This document shows, in pieces, positions 31,619 through 43,920 of a stretch of 64,000 bases of DNA. The DNA is taken from positions 107,882,501 to 107,946,500 of the forward strand of contig CM065814.1 in assembly GCA_033398695.1 (NCBI GenBank), read 5' to 3'. The notes below the pieces were generated by a model. It was not told the DNA's origin. It was given only the letters and a program-made list of their open reading frames with translations, and searched no databases. How positions within the stretch are numbered: the first letter of the stretch is position 1; each line of letters starts with the position of its first letter. The position numbers and the translations under genes were made by a program. The DNA comes from Orobanche coerulescens (Eukaryota; Streptophyta; Magnoliopsida; Lamiales; Orobanchaceae).

Positions 31619-33590
31619 ATGACAATGAATCCACTCGCAATTCTACTCGAAAAGAACACCTTGATGGGACCTAACCTTGTGGATTGGCTCTGCAATCTGA
31701 TGATAGTCCTCAGTTTAGAGGCACTAAGATACGTCTTGGAGACGGACATTCCAGCGCCTCCAGTGCGGACAAGAGCCAATCAGGAAGAGATTGAAAACCA
31801 TGAAAAGTGGGTTACGGATGACGTGAAAGTCCGTGCTTATACGATGGCTTCCATGTCTAATGAGCTTCAGATAGCTCATCACTTAACCGAGCTTTATGGT
31901 GAGCACAGTAGAACTGCTAGATATGAGATATCTAAGCAACTGTTCGGTGCAAGGATGAAGGAAGGTGAGAAGGTTGGGGACCACGTCCTCAAAATGATAT
32001 CCATGATCGAGAGATTGGAGGCTCTTGATTTTAAAATGGATACTTCTCTCCAAACCGGCCTTATCCTGCAGTCTCTCCATGATTTCTTCTCACAGTTTGT
32101 TATGAACTTTAACTGCAATGAGATTGCATGTAACTTAGCTGGGGTAATTAACAAACTAGTGACCGCTCAGTCTCAGATGAAGACTCCGCGGATGAAGGAG
32201 TCTGCCCTTGTGGTTTCTTCTGGATCTCGGAGGTCCAAGAATAAGAAGAAAAAGACCAAGAAGCGGACAGGACCACAAGTTTAGGACCTTAAGGGAAAGG
32301 GCAAGGCCTCGATAGTTCTAAAGAACAAGAAGAAGAAAGACGCTTGTCTCAAGTGCGGTGAGCTGGGCCACTGGGCTAGAGAGTGTCCTATTATTCATGG
32401 TACTTCAGGTACAGAACTTTTAGTTTTGGAAACAAATTGTTCTGCTACTGTATTTTCTACTTCCTGGATACTGGATTCTGGTGCTAGTTCTCATATTTGT
32501 ACCGTGAATCAGGATCTGGAACAAAGTAGGAAGCTTGGAACTGGAGAAGTTATGATCACAGTCGGAAGCGGGCATAGTATTGAGGCGACCGACATAGGAT
32601 CACTTTTTCTGGGTTTAGAATACGGCTTTGTTTTGACTTTAGAAGATGTACTTGTTTTGCCCAAGGGGCACAAAACCATTGTATCCATTCCGGTCATGGA
32701 CCGAAAAGGCTTTTCATTTTCATTGGTAATGGTTCCTGCAAAATTTATTTCAGAAATAAACTAGTGGGTACTGCTACATTGTTAAATGGATTGTATCATC
32801 TAAATCTCAACAACAAAGTAGTTGTGAATACTATGACTAGAAAACGTGGTAGGGATGAAACCAATCAAGTTTTGAAATGACATCTTAGACTTGGTCATGT
32901 TGGTCAGACCAAAGTTTACAATATGGAAAAGATGGACTTATGGGTCCATTGGGATTGAATCCCTTTCCTACATGTAAATCTTGCCTTAAGGCATAATGAC
33001 TAAGTCCCCCTTCACAAGGACTTTTGAAAGAGTCGCTGATAAACTAAGATTAATCCATACCTACGTATGTGGTGCTTCGGAAGCAGCACGTAACGGATAT
33101 CAATATTTCATTACGTTTACAAATGATTATACTAGGTATGATTATGTATACTTAATGAAACATAAATCCGAGGCCTTTGAGAAATTCCAGGAATTTAAGG
33201 CCCTAGTCGAGAAACAAACTGGTAATCATATCAAAGCACTTCGGTCGGACCGAGGTGGCGAGTATATGAGTACGGAGTTTGACGAGTTCCTTAAGAAACA
33301 TTGGAATAGTATCACAAATAACACCTCCAGGCACTCCTCAGTTAAATTGTGTGTCGGATAGAAAGAACCAGACCTTGTTGGACATGGTCCATTCCATGCT
33401 GGGCTATACTGACTTACCGATTTACCTATGGGGGTATACACTCCTGACTGCCGCTTATATCTTGAACAGATGTCCTTCCAAATCCGTTCCTAAAACTCCA
33501 CATGAGATGTGGGAGGGTAGGAAACCAAGTCTTAATCACATTAGGATTTGGGGATGTCCCGCCTATGTCAAGAAGACTAAGGTGGATAAA
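31619..33590 (+). pseudogene. Copia A' gag, protease and integrase, cut at the duplication junction
   Basis: ATG at 31619 starts MTMNPLAILLEKN; Gag runs uninterrupted for 221 codons to TAG at 32282. The same frame then carries the zinc knuckle CLKCGELGHWAREC and the protease WILDSGASSHIC (Asp intact, unlike A) to about 32764. Integrase follows in pieces: an LGHVGQTK region with stops, HTYVCGA (Tyr at codon 33062-33064 where the first catalytic Asp is expected), LRSDRGGEY, and PGTPQLNCVSDRKNQT, in which the usual catalytic Glu region is altered. At 33590 the frame ends in mid-domain (VDKMK) and joins D LTR sequence. RT, RNase H and 3' LTR are expected beyond copy 2, outside the window. Confidence 0.87.
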
Positions 33591-33902
33591 ATGAAAGACG
33601 AATGATACTAATCACACGAAGGCCAGTTTTGGGTTCAGTTAGTCGGAGTCCATTGTATTGTCTTTTCCGCTGTCTTATTGTTCATTGTTGCGAGTATTTT
33701 ACCCTTACATGGGTATGAGTCTGGATGAGTTTATGTATTTTGATTTGTAAGTCAGTGACGACAGACCAAATCGGTCTATTGGTTCGTTATTTTGATTTGT
33801 CGGTATGTAATGTAATGTGTTGTTTTGATGTCTAGCTTGGTGGATCCTCACAGAGAGGGTCTGCGGCGTGTAATATTCCCGGTTCGATCTGGGGGTGTTA
33901 CA
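33591..33902 (+). mobile_element. Gypsy D LTR fragment (copy 2)
   Basis: Matches 608-919 and ends GTGTTACA. The first 607 bases of the LTR seen in copy 1 are replaced by copia A' integrase. Confidence 0.85.
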
Positions 33903-35143
33903 AGCACCACATACGTCGGTATGGATTAATCCTAGTTTATCAGCGGCTCTTTCAAAAGTCCCTGTGAAGGGGGACTTAGTCATTTTGCCTTTAAGGCAAG
34001 ATTCACAAGTAGGAAAGGGATCCGATCCCAATGGACCAATGAGTCTATCTTTTCCATTTTGTAAACCTTGGTCTGACCAACATGACCAAGTCTAAGATGT
34101 CATTTCAAAACTTGATTAGTTTCATCTCTACCACGCTTCCTAGTCATAGTATTCACAACGACTTTGTTACTGAGGTTTAGATGATACAATCCATTTAACA
34201 ATGTAGCAGTGCCCACAAATTTATTTCTAAAATAAATTTTGTAGGAACCATCACCAATGAAAAATGAAAAGCCTTTCCGATCCATGACCAGAATAGATAC
34301 ACTGTTTTTATGCCCCTTGGGCAAAACAAGTACATCTTCTAAAATCAGAACAAAAACTGGATTTTAAACCCAAAAGTAGTGATCCTATGTCAGTTACTTC
34401 GACACTATGCCCGCTTCCGACAGTGATCATCACTTCTCCAGCTCCAAGCTTCCTACTTTGTTCCAGATCCTAATTCACAGTACAAATATGAGAACTAGCA
34501 CCAGAATTCAGTATCCAGGAAGTGGAAAATATAGTAGCAGAACAATTTGTTTCCAAAACTAAAAGTTCTGTACCTGAAGTGCCATGAAGAATTGGACAGT
34601 CTCTAGCCCAGTGGCCCAGCTCACCGCACTTGAGACAAGCGTCCTTCTTCTTGCTCTTCGGAACCATCGAGACCTTGCCCTTTCTCTTTAAGTCCTTGAC
34701 TTGTGGTCCCGTCTGCTTCTTGGCCTTTTTCTTCTTTCTCTTAGACCTCCGAGGTCCAGAAGAAATCACAAGGGCATACTCCTTCATCCGCAGAGTCTTC
34801 ATCCGAGGCGAGCGGTCACTAGTTTGTTCATTAGCCCGGCTAAGTTACACGCAATCTCATTGCGATTGAAATTCATAACAAACTTTGAGAAGGAATCGAG
34901 GAGAAACGTAGGATAAGGTCGGTCTGAAGAGAAGTATCCATCTTAAAATCAAGAGCCTCCAATCTCTCGATCATGGATATCATTTTTAGGACGTGGTCCC
35001 TAACCTTCTCACATTCCTTCATCCTTGCACCGAACAATTGCTTGGATATCTCATATCTAGCTATTCATTTGCTCACCATAAAGCTCGGTTAAGTGAAATA
35101 GAATGCCTAGTAGAAGTCATTTTCTCATGATCTCTCTGAAGCT
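33903..35143 (-). pseudogene. Copia A gag C-terminus, protease and integrase start (copy 2)
   Basis: Counterpart of 920-2166. Zinc knuckle, the NSGAS protease variant and the integrase start HTDVCGA are all present. Several one- and two-base differences from copy 1 lie in 34800-35170 (for example CTGAGACTGAG becoming CCGAGGCGAG at 34802-34812 by the plus strand of each copy) and break the long Gag frame that copy 1 keeps open, so the longest stretch here is 110 codons (34802-34470). The shared Asn in the protease motif shows that this mutation predates the duplication. Confidence 0.83.
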
Positions 35144-35148
35144 CATTA

Positions 35149-36627
35149 TGTTGGAATATAAAAGCCTTGTGAGCGAGTTGGTGATTGTAATTTAATAAAG
35201 GTTTTATAAACTAACCAACGTAAAACCGGATCTATTTAGGCTTATCAACTAATTAACTAAACAGTTAATAAACAATTAAATAAACATATTTACGCATGGG
35301 AGTCGGTAATTTTACCTTTGACGCGAAGTGGTAGAATAATCCCCTCTTTGGTCGATTTGTCCTTCTTCGTGTTCCTCTCCGATCTTCTTGTATTTCTACC
35401 TCAAGATCTTCTAGAGTATATCCCGCCTACGTCCGGATGTCGTGTGGGCAACAATCTACCGGATTACTTGGAGTGCAAAAAGGAGATCGGCGAAACTTCT
35501 CAAGAAACTTACGATTTTTGTTCTCTCTATTTTTCTTGAATATTTTGAGTATTTTAGAAAAATATTGTGTTTAACCAAATTGTGGAAATCCAAGACACAA
35601 GTCAAGATCCACAATTAAAACACACACAGAAAAATCGATTTCTTGGGCAAAAATTAATGTGAAAATCGGCCATCCCAAGTCTCCTATTTATAGGTGTTTT
35701 GGGCTACTCTAGGGACCTTAAGGAGGATATGGTAAGGACTCTTAATAGATATCTTCTTCCCATATTAGGACTCTTCCTAATATTAAGACTATTAATATCA
35801 ACTTAGTCCATTAATAAGTTAATATTGCACTTCCTACCAAAATCCCAAATTACGAAATTGGGCTCCTTTTTTAATTAATTATTTCCCGTGTTTAAGATAT
35901 TCCATGTCCATTAATTAATTTAAGCTACTGACAGCTTTTAATTAATTAATATATTATACATGAGTATACCACTCGACCTTTATTATTATATCGGAAAATT
36001 AATTCCACCTGCAGGGTTTGATATAATAATCCTTTCGAGTGCCTCAAGGGACATGATCAACCCGACTGGTCGGGACACGATTTCTAGCTATAATATTAAT
36101 TATCATATAAATAATAATATTGCCCAAAATATCAAGCATATTGAGTCAATCATTGTGGCTCTCACCCATGATAAATCAAAGCAATAAATATTAAATATAT
36201 ATAATTAAATATTAATCACTAGAATTAAGAAATAATAATTATCCGAGATGTACGTTCTTCTTATAGTCAGTACAGAAGAATCTATCTCACCTCGATCCTA
36301 TTCAACGTATAACGAATACGCTAATATATGCTAATGGTCAAGACCAACCAATCTCAAGCATATACTACAACCTCTCACATAACGGTCTAATGTTACATAG
36401 GTTGTGAACTAAATATTACTATATAAGGAACCGATAATGTGATCTTCTGTGTGACACTACACACCACATTATCTACAATATAAAGTAAATTAGACTGCAT
36501 TTGCATAACCATAGCGTGAATAAATATGCAAGACATGTGATAAATGAATTAAATATTCTCATAGATAAAGACCGGGAAATTAGGTAATACAAGCATAAAG
36601 TATGCTTTGACGTATACAACCCTAACA
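35149..36627 (-). repeat. Copia B inverted LTR (copy 2)
   Basis: Counterpart of 2172-3654, with the minus-strand TATA box CTATAAATAG at 35684-35693. The first 30 bases differ from copy 1 (AAAAGCCTTGTGAGCGAG in place of AAAACGCAGCGGAAGCGAG). Confidence 0.9.
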
Positions 36628-36631
36628 ATTA

Positions 36632-36922
36632 ATATACTCTAGAAGATCTTGAGGTAGAAATACAAGAAGATCGGAGAGGAACACGAAGAAGGACAAATCG
36701 ACCAAAGAGGGGATTATTCTACCACTTCGCGTCAAAGGTAAAATTACCGACTCCCATGCGTAAATATGTTTATTTAATTGTTTATTAATCTGTTTAGTTA
36801 ATTAGTTGACAAGCCTATATAGATCCGGTTTTTACGTTGGTTAGTTTATAAAACCTTTTATTAAATTACAATCACCAACTCGCTTCCGCTGCGTTTTATA
36901 TTCCAACAATTGGTATCGGAGC
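36632..36922 (+). repeat. Copia B truncated 5' LTR and primer-binding site (copy 2)
   Basis: LTR end at 36908 (CCAACA), primer-binding site TGGTATCGGAGC at 36911-36922. Confidence 0.87.
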
Positions 36923-38226
36923 TGGTCTTTAGGTTCTGTTCAATTTAATTAATTTGGTGATTAATATGCTAGCAATTAAATATTCGTATAGTATGATTTT
37001 TTGGAATATTTTGCTAGAATTTGTCTTGCAGGAAAATATGATCCAATTATCATGGCTATGTGATGTTTTTTAATTATTTACGCGTTTTGGTAATTTGGCC
37101 CGTTTTGTGGCATGTATAAGTTTTTCCCGTGAGAAAATCCACGGGTAGAATAGGATTTATTTTTCTTGTAATTTGATGTAAATTCGATGTATTTTATTTT
37201 GAATAAAATTGTAATCGAGTTGGAACACTCAAAGTACGAAAGAAAAAGAAGTCAGTAGCGAAGAGGAGTCCGTCAGACGAACCGACCGAGACCGTCGGCA
37301 TGCCGATCGGGACTCGGCCACCAGAAGCGAGCTCGGCCGTGACTCGGCCACCGGCGGCGAGCTTGGCCGTGAGTCGGCCACCGGCGGCTGCTCGGCGGCC
37401 GGGTAGCGGAGTCGAGGCAGGCGTGAGTCGGGCGGCCGAGGCGTGAGCGTAGTCAAGTCGTCGGTTCGGGTCGTTGATTCGTTTTCGCGAGATGCTTGAA
37501 GCGGTGGGAGCAAGCAGGCGAAGATTTTCGTTATTCAAAGCGAGGAATAATAAGCCATGATAATTGGATTTAATTGTCAATTTTAATATTTGTTGGTTTT
37601 TATTGTTTTGATGTATGGCATGTATGGATGTATGCGTGATATGTTTCCTTGCATGTTAGGACGAGAAAATTAAAAACCTTAATTTTCAAAATAACTAAGT
37701 GATTTTAAAATTGATTTTTCAAAATCAAATTGGCCTCCATAATTGGTTTAAATTGTGAAATAATTAGCATGCACGTTGACATTAGAGTCTTCCTCCACAT
37801 CGGATGTGCTAAATTATTGGCTCCGGTTTTAAACTTCAAGTTTGATAACAAAAAGGTGAATATTATTTTTATGATAGGACCTCTCCATCCAGGACTATTA
37901 TCATTAAATAATATTCTAAGGTTTGTTAAATTATGGTGTTCACTTAGATGTATTAATTAATAAGCTCCACATCGGAGTCTATGTTAATTAAATACATGGC
38001 AGAGGAACCAACTATTAATTTTACTTGTCAAAATGTGTCTTGGCTAGATAGTAAAATTAAAGGCGTCAAAATCTACTTGAAAAGTATATGTAAGCGTCCG
38101 GACTATCGTGGCTTGCATGTGCGGTTTTCAAAGTGTTGGTTGATTGCATATATATTGTTTTAAGGTTTTTTCAATATATTTTGCGTCGAATTATGTGATG
38201 AATGGTGTTTTAAATTTTATTCTCGG
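36923..38226 (+). other. Copia B leader (copy 2)
   Basis: Untranslated, with the GC-rich block at 37250-37470. Here the CTCGGCCACCGGCGGC and GGCCGTGA units are regular at about 31 bases; copy 1 shows a different, less regular version. Confidence 0.65.
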
Positions 38227-40332
38227 ATGTCTTTCAATCCACTAGTTATTATTCTCAAAGAAAACAAACTTGATGGCACTAACTTTGCCGATTGGAAAAG
38301 AAATCTTGATATTGTCTTGGCTAGAGGGCATAAGTTTGTTTTAACTAAGGAGAGTCCTTTGGAACCAGAACCGGATGCCACTCCTGAAGAGTTGGCTGAA
38401 TTAGGAAATGGAAAAAGTCGATGAGATGGCTCATTGTTACATTTTGGCTTCATTGACAAATGTATTGCGGCATCGACATCAGACGATGGGCTCTCGGCCA
38501 TGAAATGATGAAAAATCTCAACGAGATGTTTGGTCATCGAGAACGGCGACTAGGCAAAATGCGATGAGGGTTTTGATGACAACTCGGATGTCTAAAGGGA
38601 CCCCGATGAGGATCACGTTCTTAAAATGATGTCTCATTTGAGCAGGCCGAGCATCTTGGGGCCACTATCGATGCGGAATCGCGAGTCGATATTATCTTGG
38701 GCGGTTACCAAGAAGCTTTGAGCATTTCCGCCTCAACTACAATATGAATCGTAGGACTTACACCTTTGGCGGAACTTCCGAGAGCTTCAATGCCGAAGGT
38801 CTCTTCAAACAAGGTTATCATCAAATTCTTGCGGCAAGTGCTGCTTCTTCAAAACCCAAATGGGGAAAGAAGAAAAAGCAGGTTGGCGAGAAGCAAGTGG
38901 CGACCTTCAAAGCTAAGGGCAAGGCTCCTCGGTCAAAGGCTCCTCAGTAGGAAGCGAACAAAAAGCCGAAGGGCAAGTGCTTCAAGCTATGATGCGAAAG
39001 GACATTTCAAGAGTGGCCTACTAAGAAAGGTCGTTTCATGCACTAGTAGTCAAAACATGTTTGGGTGCTGTTCCATCACTTCGTGGATAGTGGATTCGGG
39101 CTCCAGATCATGTTTGTTATGACTCATGAGGGTTCCAAGTAACCAAGGTACTTAGTGCGGATGAGATTACAATAAGTAGGCGACTATTCAGTGAAGGCAT
39201 TGCGGTGAGTCGGCGGCTAAAAGTTGATGATAAGATTTTAGTTCTTAATAATGTATTATTAGTACCCGATTTTAGAATGAATTTGATTTCGGTTTCTAAA
39301 TTGCGTCGTGATGGATATTCAGTTTCTTTTGAAGATAATGCAATTATTAAAAGAAATGGTGAATATATTTGCGGGAGTACTTATAATGAAGAACTTTATA
39401 TCATCAATCTTTTGACTCCCTTGCATAATTATAAATCGCTTAATTCTTTGACTAATCCTAATAAAAGAAAGGAACTTTCGAGCATAAATCCAACATATTT
39501 GTGGCATTTACGATTGGGTCATATTAACCTTAGAAGGATTCAAAGATTGGTGAGCGATGGCCCATTGGATTCGCTCCAAGTTGAGTCATTTCCAACCTGC
39601 GAATCCTGCTGGAAGGTAAAATGACTAAAAGGGCTTTTCAAAGCAAAGGAAATCGTGCACAAAAGGTGTTGGAATTGGTTCATACCGATGTATGTGGTCC
39701 AATGAACATCCGAGGCTAAGGGTGGTTTGAATACTTCATCACGTTTATAGATGATTGTTCGAGCTATGGATACATCTATTTGATGCGACGTAAGTCTGAA
39801 TCTTTTGATAATTTCAAAGAGTTTAAGGCTGAAACGGAGAAGCGTCATGGGCAGAGTATCAAGTCACTACGATCTGATCGTGGTGGCGAATACCTTAGTG
39901 GAGAGTTTTGGATTTCTTGGCACATGAGAGGATTACTTCCACTCACGGCGCACAGTACACCACAACAAAATGGTGTTCTTTGAGCAGAAGGAATCGCACT
40001 TTATTAGAGATGGTTAGGTCAATAATGAGTTATTCGATTTGCCTATTTCGTTTTGGGGATACGCCTTGGAAACATCGGCGTACATTCTAAACTTGGTGCC
40101 TTGAAATCGATTCAAAAACACCCGGAAGCATGGAATGGCGCAAGCCAGTCTAGGACATGTTCGGATTTGGGGTTCTCGGCTACGTCTTGAATAAGGAAGG
40201 CGATAAGTTGGCATCTCGTGCAAATACGAGTGTTTGTAGGATATCTAAGGAGCGAAGGGTGGCTTATTCTACAGTCCTAAGGACCAGAAGGTCATTGTTA
40301 GCACCAATGCCCGGTTCTTAGAGGAGGACTAT
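38227..40332 (+). pseudogene. Copia B gag, protease and integrase (copy 2)
   Basis: ATG 38227 opens a frame that reads through the position where copy 1 stops (about 5413) but is lost near 38425. The zinc knuckle is destroyed (about 38980-39020), the protease motif WIVDSGS remains at about 39085, and the integrase zinc finger and core are spread over 39205-40090 in several frames. LRSDRGGEYLSGE is intact; the Glu block is shifted. Most breaks coincide with CAG or CTG in copy 1, so the true gene may be better preserved than it appears. Confidence 0.8.
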
Positions 40333-42130
40333 GTGATAAGCCACAAGCCTAGGAGTGAGGTCATTCTAGAAGAACTTAGGGGCGAGATTTCGACAATACC
40401 ATTTGTGCAAACACCTAGTGTACCACGTATTGACACTATTGTGGATACGCAAACTAAGGACACGCCTCGTCGTAGTGGGAGGGTTGTTCGTCAACCCGAA
40501 CGTTTCATTGGCGTGGGAGCATCTTCGGACCACTCCCCGGACCAGGATGAAATGGATCTATGTACGTACAAACAGGCAGTTCAAGACAAGGATGCTGAAT
40601 CCTGGAAAACAGCAATGGAATCCGAAATGGGATCTATGGATTCTAACCAAGTGTGGGAGCTAGTAGAACTACCCAATGGGGTAAAACCCATTGGAAGTAA
40701 GTGGGTCTACAAGCGTAAGAGAGGATCGAAAGGGAAGGTTGAAACCTACAAAGCAAGGCTAGTTGCGAAAGGTTACACTCAAAAAGAGGGCATCGACTAC
40801 GATGAAACCTTTTCGCTAGTAGCCATGCTTAAATCGATACGGATTCTCTTAGCTATAGCTGCGCATTTGGATATGGAGATTTGGCAGATGGATGTCAAGA
40901 CTGCGTTCTTGAACGGGAGTCTTGATAAGGAAATCTATATGCGCCAACCTGAAGGATTCATTGCTGAAGGAGAGGAGCACTTAGTGTGCAAGCTTAAGAG
41001 AGCCATTTATGGTCTTAAGCAAGCATCAAGGTCTTGGAACATGCGATTTGATGAGGTCATTCAATCGTATGGTTTAGAACAGTGTCCTAGTGAGGTTTGT
41101 GTATACAAAAAGTGTGATGGAAACGTGCTGGTGTTTCTTGTACTATACGTAGACGATATACTTTTAATTGGAAGCAATGTGAAGGTATTATCAGACGTAA
41201 GGGTATGGCTATCTGAGCAGTTCAATATGAAGGATTTGGGAGAGGTTGGACACATCCTTGGTATTAAGATCTTTCGAGATCGCAAGAAAAGGATGTTGTG
41301 CTTATCTCAGGCATCCTATATCGATACGGTGCTAAAGCGGTTTAGCATGGAGAATTCCAAAAAAGGTTTCTTACCTTACAGGACATGGAATTCAACTATC
41401 TAAGGCTATGTGTCCTAAGACACAAAAGGAGATAGATGACATGAAGCTAGTCCCTTATGCTTCGGCGGTGGGAAGCCTCATGTATGCTATGCTTTGCACT
41501 AGGCACGATATACATTAAGTGTAGGCATGGTGGCGAGATATCGGTCGAACCCGGGGCCAGGACATTGGATTCTTTGTCAAGCATATACTCAAGTACGAGA
41601 AGGACTAGGGAGCATATGCTTGTATATCAATCGAATCGCTTTGTCCTTTGGGTTACACTGACTCGGATTTCGGTGCGGACAAAGAAAAGTCGAAATCAAC
41701 TTAGGATATGTTTTCACTTTGGGAGGTGGAGCCATCGATTGGAGGAGTGTAGCGAAATGCATAGCGGACTCTACCATGGAAGCCGAATATGTAGCGGCCT
41801 CGGAGGCGGCTAAAGAGGCGGTATGGCTCAAGTACTTCCTAAAGGATTTGGGGTGATTCCTAATTTGCCCGGGAGTATTACAACTGTATTGTGATAATAC
41901 CGGTCTTGTTGCAAATTGAAGGAACCACGAGCCCACAAAGCAAGCAAACATATCAAGCGCAAATATCATATCATTCGAGATTTTGTGAAGAGAAGGAAGA
42001 TCATTGTCTCCAAGATAGCATCTCGAAGACAACCTAGGCGATCCTTTCACGAAAGGGTTGCCCTCAAAATCATTTGAAGGGCATGTGGAAGGAATGGGGT
42101 TGAGATGTATGGCAGCATTGCTTTGAGTAT
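40333..42130 (+). pseudogene. Copia B reverse transcriptase and RNase H (copy 2)
   Basis: A 356-codon frame (40333-41403) runs without interruption from the integrase-RT linker through the whole RT palm, including KWVYKRKRG, QMDVKTAFLNG and YVDD (VLYVDDILLIG near 41150). It is longer than in copy 1 because the break near 7640 is absent. It is lost at about 41385 by an extra G (ACAGGACATGG against ACAGACATGG). RNase H sequence with STMEAEYVAASEAAKEA follows up to about 42100 in shifted frames. Confidence 0.87.
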
Positions 42131-42200
42131 AAGTGGGAGATAGATAGACATAGTCTAGATAGTATACTTCAAAAGCATGCTTTGAGTATAAGTGGGAGAT

Positions 42201-43676
42201 TGTTAGGGTTGTATACGTCAAAGCATACTTTATGCTTGTATTACCTAATTTCCCGGTCTTTATCTATGAGAATATTTAATTCATTTATCACATGTTTTGC
42301 ATATTTATTCACGCTATGGTTATGAAAATGCAGTCTAATTTACTTTATATTGTAGATAATGTGGTGTGTAGTGTCACACAGAAGATCACATTATCGGTTC
42401 CTTATATAGTAATATTTAGTTCACAACCTATGTAACATTAGACCTTTATGTGAGAGGTTGTAGTATATGCTTGAGATTGGTTGGTCTTGACCATTAGCAT
42501 ATATTAGCGTATTCGTTATACGTTGAACAGGATCGAGGTGAGATAGATTCTTCTGTACTGACTATAAGAAGAACGTACATCTCGGATAATTATTATTTCT
42601 TAATTCTAGTGATTAATATTTAATTATATATATTTAATATTTATTGCTTTGATTTATCATGGGTGAGAGCCACAATGATTGACTCAATATGCTCGATATT
42701 TTGGGCAATATTATTATTTATATGATAATTAATATTATAGCTAGAAATCGTGTCCGACGATCGGGTTGATCATGTCCTTGAGGCACTCGAAAGGATTATT
42801 TTATCAAACCCTGGTGGAATTAATTTTCCGATATAATAATAAAGGTCGAGTGGTATACTCATGTATAATATATTAATTAATTAAAAGGTATCGGTAGCTT
42901 AAATTAATTAATGGACATGGAATATCTTAAACACGGAAATAATTAATTAAAAAAGGAGCCCAATTTCGTAATTTGGGATTTTGGTAGGAAGTGCAATATT
43001 AACTTATTAATGGACTAAGTTGATATTAATAGTCTTAATATTAGGAAGAGTCCTAATATGGGAAGAAGATATCTATTAAGAGTCCTTACCATATCCTCCT
43101 TAAGGTCCCCAGAGTAGCCCAAAACACCTATAAATAGGAGACTTGGGATGGCCGATTTTCACATTAATTTTTGCCCAAGAAATCGATTTTTCTGTGTGTG
43201 TTTTAATTGTGGATCTTGACTTGTGTCTTGGATTTCCACAATTTGGTTAAACACAATATTTTTCTAAAATACTCAAAATATTCAAGAAAAATAGAGAGAA
43301 CAAAAATCGTAAGTTTCTTAAGAAGTTTCGGCCGATTCCTTTTTGCACTCCAAGTAATCCGGTAGATTGTTGCCCACACGACATCCGGACGTAGGCGGGA
43401 TATACTCTAGAAGATCTTGAGGTAGAAATACAAGAAGATCGGAGAGGAACACGAAGAAGGACAAATCGACCAAAGAGGGGATTATTCTACCACTTCGCGT
43501 CAAAGGTAAAATTACTGACTCCCATGCGTAAATATGTTTATTTAATTGTTTATTAATCTGTTTAGTTAATTAGTTGACAAGCCTAAATAGATCCGGTTTT
43601 TACGTTGGTTAGTTTATAAAACCTTTTATTAAATTACAATCACCAACTCGCTTCCGCTGCGTTTTATATTCCAACA
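42201..43676 (+). repeat. Copia B 3' LTR (copy 2)
   Basis: Starts TGTTAGGGTT after the polypurine tract AAGTGGGAGAT; TATA box CTATAAATAG at 43128-43137. Retains the TATTATAGCTAGAA segment missing from copy 1. Confidence 0.92.
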
Positions 43677-43681
43677 CATTA

Positions 43682-43920
43682 GACATGGAAGCCATCATAT
43701 AAGCACAGACTTTCTCGTCATCCTTAACCCACTTTTCGTGGTTTTTAATCTCTTCCTGATTGGCTCTTGTCCGCACTGGAGGCGCCGGAATATCCGTCTC
43801 CAAGACATATCCCAGTGCCTCAATACTGAGGACTATCATCATATTGCGGAGCCAATCCACAAAGTTAGGTCCAATCAAGGTGTTCTTTTCGAGTAGAATT
43901 GCGAGTGGGTTCATTGTCAT
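43682..43920 (-). pseudogene. Copia A gag, N-terminal part (copy 2)
   Basis: Counterpart of 10736-10974, ATG at 43920, beginning MTMNPLAILLEKN and interrupted by copia B at the same CATTA site. One residue differs from copy 1 (VCAYMMASM against VRAYMMASM), caused by a single base change. Confidence 0.87.

Larger units (their letters stand above)
608..33590 (+). other. Segmental tandem duplication, copy 1
   Basis: This 32,983-base unit is followed directly by a second copy. Every internal boundary (D LTR end, copia B ends, A LTRs, MULE edges, gypsy C LTRs) occurs in both copies at an offset of 32,878 to 32,983. The left edge is continuous with older D LTR sequence; the right edge cuts copia A' integrase in mid-frame. 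Long runs are identical between copies, and differences cluster at CAG and CTG sites. Confidence 0.93.
35149..43676 (+). mobile_element. Copia element B (copy 2)
   Basis: Same structure as 2172-10730: CATTA target duplication (35144-35148 and 43677-43681), inverted LTR (35149-36627), ATTA, truncated LTR (36632-36908), internal region, 3' LTR (42201-43676). Confidence 0.9.
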
